Under the pieces are notes generated by a model. The model was not told where the DNA came from and ran no database searches. It saw only the letters and a list, made by a program, of their open reading frames with translations. The position numbers and the translations under genes were made by a program. From contig JAGASM010000042.1 in assembly GCA_017621735.1 (NCBI GenBank), forward strand, positions 1 through 35,522: a stretch of 35,522 nucleotides of DNA. The letters are read 5' to 3'. This DNA is from Clostridia bacterium. Its GTDB lineage: Bacteria; Bacillota; Clostridia; Christensenellales; Borkfalkiaceae. Below are positions 30,720 to 35,522 of this stretch, one piece after another (the stretch's first letter is position 1; each line of letters opens with the position of its first letter).

Positions 30720-33700
30720 CTGATTTCGTACATTTACATTTGCATACCGAGTACAGTTTGCTTGACGGGGCGGTGCGCGTAGACGATTTGATCGACCACT
30801 GCGTGAAAAGCGGCATCAACGCCGTCGCGGTTACCGATCACGGAAATATGTATGCCTCTCTTTACTTTGCGGAGGAATGCAAAAAGCATAAGATCAAATA
30901 CATTGTCGGATGCGAATTTTACGTCGTGGACGACTATAAAGAGCACGTTTCGCAGTCGGCGGATCACCTCGTCTTGCTTGCAAAAAACAAGGCGGGATAT
31001 ATCAATCTCGTTCAAATGGATTCGCTTGCTTTTGTCGACGGATACTATTACCGTCCGCGCATCGACTATAAGACGTTAAAAGAACACTCGGAAGGGGTAA
31101 TCTGTCTTTCCGCATGTTTGGCGGGGCGGATTCCGCGCCTTTTGATGGCGGGCGATTACGCGGGAGCAAAGAAGTTTGCTCTTGAAATGAAAGAAATTTA
31201 CGGGGAAGATTTTTATCTTGAAATTCAAGATCACGGACTTGCCGAACAAAAACGCATCTTGCCCGATATCGTTCGTCTTTCCGAAGAAACGGGAATCGAA
31301 CTCGTTGCGACGAACGACGTACACTATTTACACAAAGAGGACTGGGAAATGCAAGACGTCCTCATGTGTATCCAAATGAAAAAGACGCTCGACGATCCCG
31401 ACCGTATGAAGATGGGGACGCGTGAGTTTTACATGAAATCGGGGGACGAAATGGCGGCGCTGTTCCCTAATTTGCCTCGCGCGATATCCAACACGCGCGT
31501 GATCGCGGATAAGGTGTCCGAGGTGGATACGCCGTTCAACTTAAAGGACAACGGTTCTCCCGTTTACGATAAGTCGCTCATTCCGCTCTATACTGCGGAC
31601 GACGGAACACCCTCTCCCGAATACTTAACCCGCCTTACTTGGGAGGGCTTGAAGGGGAGATATCCCGAAATTACGGACGAAATTAAAAAACGCGCGGAAT
31701 ACGAACTTGATATCATCATCAAGATGGGGTTTGCCGATTATTTCTTGATCGTGTGGGACTACATCAACTGGTCGCGCTTAAACGATATTCCCGTAGGGCC
31801 CGGGCGCGGTTCGGGCGTCGGAAGCATCGTCGCGTATTCCATCGGGATTACCAACGTCGATCCGCTCCGCTACGATTTGCTCTTTGAACGCTTCTTAAAT
31901 CCCGACCGTGTTTCCATGCCCGACTTTGACGTCGACTTTTGTACGGCGCGTCGGTATGAAACGATTGAATACGTTCGCCGTCGGTATCATCCCGAAAACG
32001 TCGCGCAGATCATCACCTTTGGTACGCTTGCGTCCCGTGCAGTCATCAAAGACGTTGGGCGCGTCATGCGCGTTCCTTATTCGGAAACGGATCGCGTTGC
32101 AAAACTCATGGACGGAAAGTCTACCATTCGCGAATTGCTCGGCTTAAATCTTGAAAAATGCCGTAAAAAGGTGCAAGAAACGGAGGGGGACGTCGATAAG
32201 CACGACGAGGCGCTCAAAAAACTTTCCGATCAAGAAAAGAAACGCAACCCTGAATTTATCGAAATTTACGAAACGGATGAAACGCTGAAACGCGTCATAG
32301 ACATGGGGTTAAAACTCGAAGGAATGCCCCGTAATACGTCCATGCACGCGGCGGGCGTCGTCATTTGCAGTAAAAAGATTGCGGACAACGTTCCTCTTTC
32401 GCGCAACGGCGAAGATATTACGACGCAGTTCGATATGAAAGAGGTGGAGTCTATCGGAATGCTCAAGATGGACTTCCTCGCGCTTACCACGTTGACGGAT
32501 ATCAAAAAAGCGCTCGACTATATTTTGGAAGATACGGGCAATACGGTTGAATTTGATCAAGCGTGCGCGGATCCCGGGGCGTATCAACTTATTTCGGAAG
32601 GGGACACGGACGCGGTGTTTCAACTCGAACAAGGCGGGATGAAACGGTTTATGAAACAGTTGCAACCCACTTGTTTGGAAGACTTGATTGCGGGAATTTC
32701 CCTCTACCGACCGGGACCGATGGACTTTATTCCCGACTACTTGAAAAACCGCAGCGATCCGAAAAATATCAAATATTTGACTCCGCATCTCATTCCGATT
32801 CTTGAAAAGACGTACGGCGTCATCATCTATCAAGAGCAAGTCATGCAAATTTTCCAAAACCTTGCAGGATATTCGCTCGGACAAGCGGACCTCGTGCGCA
32901 GAGCGATGGCAAAAAAGCACCGCTCCGAACTGATGGCGCAAAAGGACAAGTTCATCTACGGCGACATCGAGCAAGGGGGGAATATCACGGGTTGCGTATC
33001 CAAGGGAATCCCTGCGGAAGTGGCGGCGGAACTGTTTGCGCAAATGGAAAGTTTTGCCTCCTATGCGTTTAACAAATCGCACGCTGCGGCATACGCCGTC
33101 GTAACCTATCAAACGGCATATTTGAAAAAATATTACGTCAAAGAATTCCTTGCGGGCGTCCTCAATAACCGCATTGACAAAATCGACGAAATCTCCAAAT
33201 ACGTCGTCTACATGAAGGAAAAGAACATCGCCGTTCTTCCTCCCGACGTCAACCTTTCCAAAGCGTATTTCTCCGTACAGGGGAACGGGCTTAGAATCGG
33301 GCTTTGCGCCCTTCGCGGAGTAGGGATTGCGGGAATGGAAAGCGTCATTGAAGAACGCGAAAAAAACGGACCGTTCCGCGATTTTTCCGACTTTTTGATG
33401 CGTTGCACCAAGTTTGTCAACAAGAGAATGGTGGAGGCGCTGATTTTGGGCGGCGCGTTCGACAGTTTTGGTCAAAAGCGTTCGCAGTACTCGGCGGTTT
33501 ACGAAGATTTGATGCGTCGCATCTCGGCAATCGACAAACAAAAAGAAAGCGCCCAAATGTCCCTTTTCGGCGATTTTATCAAGGAAGAACCGCCCAAGGC
33601 GGACTTTCCGAATATTCCCGAGTGGGATTCGGCGGAACTCCTTTCCAAGGAAAAATCGGTGCTTGGCGTGTACGTAAGCGGACACCCGTTTGAAAAGTAT

Positions 33701-34297
33701 CTTCATAAGTTCAAAAACAGTACCTTCCATTGCGGAATGCTTGCTGACTTTGAGGAAGACGAGGAAACGGGCGATCGCACGTATCTTCAAATTGCGAGCG
33801 GTCAAAGCGTATACGCGGGCGGAATTATTTCGGGGATTAAAAAACTCAATACAAAATCCGGCTCAATCATGGCGTTTATTACGGTGGAAGATATGTACGG
33901 GAGCGTGGAATGCGTCGCATTCCCCAAGGTCTACGAAAAGATCAAACCGCACCTTTCCATTGATGCCGTCGTTGCAATTACGGGGAAAATCGACATTAGC
34001 CCCGATAAAGCCCCCGTCGTTTTGTTGGACGACTTAAAAGAGGTGGACTCCGAGCAGGAAGAAACGCCCAAAGTCATCGTAGAGGAAAAGAAGGAACAAG
34101 TTCTTTGGATTGACGCGCGCGCGCTTTCCAAAGAAGATTTTGACGAACTCATCGATATGATGATGGGATATCCCGGAACAATTACGGCAAAAATATTAAA
34201 CGGCGGAAAACGGTTTGAATTCTCCGTCAATTTGAATCGTGCATTTATGGCGGAATTGCGGGCATTTTTGCCTGCGGAATGCATAAAAGTTTTATAA
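30716..34297 (+). CDS. dnaE: DNA polymerase III alpha subunit (DnaE)
   Basis: The 1193-residue C-family polymerase starts with a PHP domain (HLHLHTEYSLLDGAVR). The active site is present: PGRGSGVGSIVAYS, catalytic Asp403 and Asp405 in PDFDVDF, and Asp586 in KMDFLAL. Then come the tandem HhH region and an OB-fold (about 1035-1100, VYAGGIISGI...AFITVEDMYGSVECVAF). Length and order are those of DnaE1/DnaE3-type enzymes; Gram-positive replication also needs PolC, not seen here. Start overlaps whiA stop as ATGA. The neighbouring pfkA is also seen downstream of dnaE in Bacillus and relatives. Confidence 0.97.
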   Translation: MTDFVHLHLHTEYSLLDGAVRVDDLIDHCVKSGINAVAVTDHGNMYASLYFAEECKKHKIKYIVGCEFYVVDDYKEHVSQSADHLVLLAKNKAGYINLVQMDSLAFVDGYYYRPRIDYKTLKEHSEGVICLSACLAGRIPRLLMAGDYAGAKKFALEMKEIYGEDFYLEIQDHGLAEQKRILPDIVRLSEETGIELVATNDVHYLHKEDWEMQDVLMCIQMKKTLDDPDRMKMGTREFYMKSGDEMAALFPNLPRAISNTRVIADKVSEVDTPFNLKDNGSPVYDKSLIPLYTADDGTPSPEYLTRLTWEGLKGRYPEITDEIKKRAEYELDIIIKMGFADYFLIVWDYINWSRLNDIPVGPGRGSGVGSIVAYSIGITNVDPLRYDLLFERFLNPDRVSMPDFDVDFCTARRYETIEYVRRRYHPENVAQIITFGTLASRAVIKDVGRVMRVPYSETDRVAKLMDGKSTIRELLGLNLEKCRKKVQETEGDVDKHDEALKKLSDQEKKRNPEFIEIYETDETLKRVIDMGLKLEGMPRNTSMHAAGVVICSKKIADNVPLSRNGEDITTQFDMKEVESIGMLKMDFLALTTLTDIKKALDYILEDTGNTVEFDQACADPGAYQLISEGDTDAVFQLEQGGMKRFMKQLQPTCLEDLIAGISLYRPGPMDFIPDYLKNRSDPKNIKYLTPHLIPILEKTYGVIIYQEQVMQIFQNLAGYSLGQADLVRRAMAKKHRSELMAQKDKFIYGDIEQGGNITGCVSKGIPAEVAAELFAQMESFASYAFNKSHAAAYAVVTYQTAYLKKYYVKEFLAGVLNNRIDKIDEISKYVVYMKEKNIAVLPPDVNLSKAYFSVQGNGLRIGLCALRGVGIAGMESVIEEREKNGPFRDFSDFLMRCTKFVNKRMVEALILGGAFDSFGQKRSQYSAVYEDLMRRISAIDKQKESAQMSLFGDFIKEEPPKADFPNIPEWDSAELLSKEKSVLGVYVSGHPFEKYLHKFKNSTFHCGMLADFEEDEETGDRTYLQIASGQSVYAGGIISGIKKLNTKSGSIMAFITVEDMYGSVECVAFPKVYEKIKPHLSIDAVVAITGKIDISPDKAPVVLLDDLKEVDSEQEETPKVIVEEKKEQVLWIDARALSKEDFDELIDMMMGYPGTITAKILNGGKRFEFSVNLNRAFMAELRAFLPAECIKVL

Positions 34298-34343
34298 AAA
34301 ATGAAAAATAATCGGTAAAACTCTTTCCTTTTTTGTAAAACTT

Positions 34344-34352
34344 TGCTATAAT
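34344..34352 (+). promoter_or_regulatory. Extended -10 promoter of pfkA
   Basis: TGCTATAAT with a weak -35 (TTTCCT at 34324-34329), giving a leader of about 30 nt with CGGAGGAAG. Confidence 0.72.
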
Positions 34353-34388
34353 AATTTGGATACAATGAAGCAACATCGGAGGAAGGTT

Positions 34389-35351
34389 ATGAAGCGCATC
34401 GGTTTGTTGACAAGCGGTGGGGATGCTCCCGGTATGAACGCCGCCATTCGTGCGGTGGTTAGAACGGCAATCTACTACGGCATGGAGGTCTTTGGGATAG
34501 AACGCGGTTACGCGGGACTTATCAACGATCAAGTTATCCCTATGGACATGAGAAGCGTTTCCGACATTATTCACCGCGGCGGAACGAAATTGCGCACGGC
34601 AAGATGCATGGAAATGCTCACTAAAGAAGGAAAGGATCAAGCGGTCGCGACGCTGAAAAAGCACGGGATCGAAGGTCTTGTCGTAATCGGCGGGGACGGA
34701 TCGTTCCGCGGCGCAAAGTGCCTTACGGAAGAATATGGCATTCCTACGATCGGAATTCCGGGAACCATCGATAACGACTTGGAATATACCGACTTTACGC
34801 TCGGCTTTGATACGGCGGTCAATACGTGTATCGACGCGATCAATAAACTTCGCGATACAATGAACTCTCACGAGCGTATTTCCGTTGTAGAAGTAATGGG
34901 ACGTCATTGCGGCGATATCGCGCTCTATGCGGGCATCACCTCGGGGGCGGAAATCATCGTTGTGCCTGAAATTCAATTTGATATTGAAGATATCGTCATG
35001 CGTATCGACCGTTCGCGTGCAAACGGAAAGCACTCGAACATCGTTGTTATCGCAGAAGGCGTTATGTCGGCGGAAGAATTCACCAAGAAGTTGCAAGCAG
35101 TTACGCAATATTCCGTCCGCGCAACGAATATCGGGCATATTCAACGCGGCGGGTCTCCGTCGATGGCGGACAGAATGCTCGCTTCGCAGTTCGGCAATAA
35201 GGCGGTTCGCCTCTTGAAAGACGGAATCGGCAATCGCGTTGTCGGGATCCGCAAAAACGAAATTATCGATATGGACATCATCGAAGCGGTTTCCATGAAA
35301 AAGACGTTCAATTACGAATTGTACGAAACGCTTCAAATGATCTCTCTTTAA
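34389..35351 (+). CDS. pfkA: ATP-dependent 6-phosphofructokinase
   Basis: The 320-residue enzyme phosphorylates fructose 6-phosphate, the committed step of glycolysis. Motifs are [15 protein letters not shown] (ATP), GGDGSFRGA (the Gly after Asp marks ATP rather than pyrophosphate use), GIPGTIDND (catalytic TIDND), [12 protein letters not shown] and [10 protein letters not shown]. The ATG at 34389 has CGGAGGAAGG just upstream; an in-frame start further left (34356) lacks support. It is monocistronic between its own promoter and terminator. Confidence 0.97.
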   Translation: MKRIGLLTSGGDAPGMNAAIRAVVRTAIYYGMEVFGIERGYAGLINDQVIPMDMRSVSDIIHRGGTKLRTARCMEMLTKEGKDQAVATLKKHGIEGLVVIGGDGSFRGAKCLTEEYGIPTIGIPGTIDNDLEYTDFTLGFDTAVNTCIDAINKLRDTMNSHERISVVEVMGRHCGDIALYAGITSGAEIIVVPEIQFDIEDIVMRIDRSRANGKHSNIVVIAEGVMSAEEFTKKLQAVTQYSVRATNIGHIQRGGSPSMADRMLASQFGNKAVRLLKDGIGNRVVGIRKNEIIDMDIIEAVSMKKTFNYELYETLQMISL

Positions 35352-35359
35352 CGGAATAC

Positions 35360-35388
35360 AAGACGGGTGCTTTCGCCCGTCTTTTTTT
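35360..35388 (+). terminator. Terminator of pfkA
   Basis: AGACGGG/CCCGTCT (7 bp, 8-nt loop) followed by T7. Confidence 0.88.
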
Positions 35389-35399
35389 GTATAGTAATA

Positions 35400-35418
35400 C
35401 CCCGCGTTAGACGCGGGG
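35400..35418. repeat. Perfect compact hairpin CCCCGCGT-TAG-ACGCGGGG
   Basis: An 8-bp GC-rich stem with a 3-nt loop and no following T-run, so not a typical terminator. It resembles the short GC hairpins recognised by Y1 (TnpA/REP) transposases. Confidence 0.6.
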
Positions 35419-35444
35419 TTCAGGAAATGTTAAACATATAATTC

Positions 35445-35473
35445 TTGAAAATGAAAACTCCTTTTGGTATAAT
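35445..35473 (+). promoter_or_regulatory. Sigma-A promoter at the right edge
   Basis: TTGAAA (35445-35450), 17 nt, TATAAT (35468-35473). It reads out of the window, with a strong Shine-Dalgarno about 35 nt after the -10. Confidence 0.82.
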
Positions 35474-35512
35474 AAAATTGAGGTCTGCAAACCCAACAAA
35501 AACCAAAAGGAG
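35458..35512 (+). repeat. 11-bp inverted repeat enclosing promoter -10 and hiding the SD
   Basis: CTCCTTTTGGT (35458-35468) is the exact complement of ACCAAAAGGAG (35502-35512). The first arm lies between -35 and -10, the second contains the Shine-Dalgarno. Only transcripts entering from upstream would contain both arms. Confidence 0.8.
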
Positions 35513-35522
35513 GACATTCAAG

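Larger units (their letters stand above)
35396..35522 (+). mobile_element. Possible left end of an IS200/IS605-like element, truncated
   Basis: After the pfkA terminator comes a compact perfect hairpin (35400-35418), a spacer, a good promoter (35445-35473) and a strong AGGAGG (35508-35513) just before the window ends, so a gene must start within a few bases. The arrangement (end hairpin, short leader, inverted repeat able to hide the ribosome site) resembles IS200/IS605-type left ends. The transposase itself is not visible, so this is inference. Confidence 0.35.

Noticed and set aside
32309..33805. 498-residue open frame on the minus strand inside dnaE
   Set aside because: It is fully antisense to a well-conserved polymerase, rich in Arg/His/Phe as expected from the opposite strand of this codon use, and has no recognisable motif.
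34245..35336. 363-residue minus-strand frame opposite pfkA
   Set aside because: It is antisense to pfkA, with shadow-type composition and no Shine-Dalgarno or domain.
1..35522. CRISPR arrays, rRNA genes, prophage or toxin-antitoxin modules
   Set aside because: No regularly spaced repeats, no rRNA signatures and no phage structural or integrase genes were seen. The repeated motifs in 1350-2000 are InlB-type protein repeats.

Overview
This window looks like the chromosome of an uncultured, Gram-positive-type Clostridia. I lean towards a gut Christensenellales-like lineage, but rank below class is a guess. The reasons are the Firmicutes gene orders (ytxC-thrS-infC-rpmI-rplT, murB-PHP-whiA, dnaE-pfkA), a T-box leader before thrS, an L20-type leader before infC, coaX next to an ECF S component, lipoproteins with InlB-type repeats, and the absence of outer-membrane genes. 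Most genes have moderate GC. Three AT-rich patches (about 1-440, 5840-6780 and 16345-17310) differ in base use and carry accessory genes.

Layout. 1-132: the start of an unidentified gene on the minus strand. 442-5796: a three-gene operon for secreted proteins (two lipoproteins, then a LamG plus metallophosphoesterase protein). 5878-6657: an AT-rich CoiA-like gene. 6814-7358: a six-tRNA operon on the minus strand (Gly, Arg, His, Gln, Lys-UUU, Lys-CUU in transcription order) with its own promoter and terminator. 7542-11876: DUF1294 membrane protein, one-chain Fe-S L-serine dehydratase, a TSCPD/DUF4364 pair, an HPr-like protein without the catalytic histidine, a hypothetical gene coupled to an ADP-ribose-type NUDIX hydrolase, and a small cysteine-rich membrane protein. 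12131-16344: predicted pantothenate ECF S component, coaX, homoserine dehydrogenase, a RimK-like ATP-grasp ligase and a small membrane protein, mostly with overlapping stop/start codons. 16404-17305: AT-rich lipoprotein gene and a structured intergenic RNA. 17315-19747: leuS (minus).

19886-26959 is an information-processing block: ytxC, T-box-thrS, leader-infC-rpmI-rplT, a SpoU rRNA methyltransferase, a YebC-family protein and proA. 27154-34297 holds a membrane-anchored solute-binding-like protein, murB, a PHP-domain protein, whiA and dnaE. This is the Firmicutes murB/whiA neighbourhood without rapZ and yvcK. pfkA follows. The last ~120 bases hold a compact hairpin, a promoter and a strong Shine-Dalgarno placed like the left end of an insertion sequence whose gene would begin just beyond the window.

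The most interesting signals are: (a) a ~190-nt structured RNA with its own promoter and terminator at 17041-17243, 6S-like in size; (b) the right-edge element, where an 11-bp inverted repeat would hide the Shine-Dalgarno only in read-through transcripts; (c) two sigma-E-type -10 boxes (CATACAAT) placed exactly 6 nt before the start codons of ytxC and the solute-binding-like gene, implying leaderless sporulation-linked mRNAs; (d) an AUU start for infC; and (e) a Crh-like HPr paralogue together with a dispersed yvcI/crh/whiA neighbourhood.
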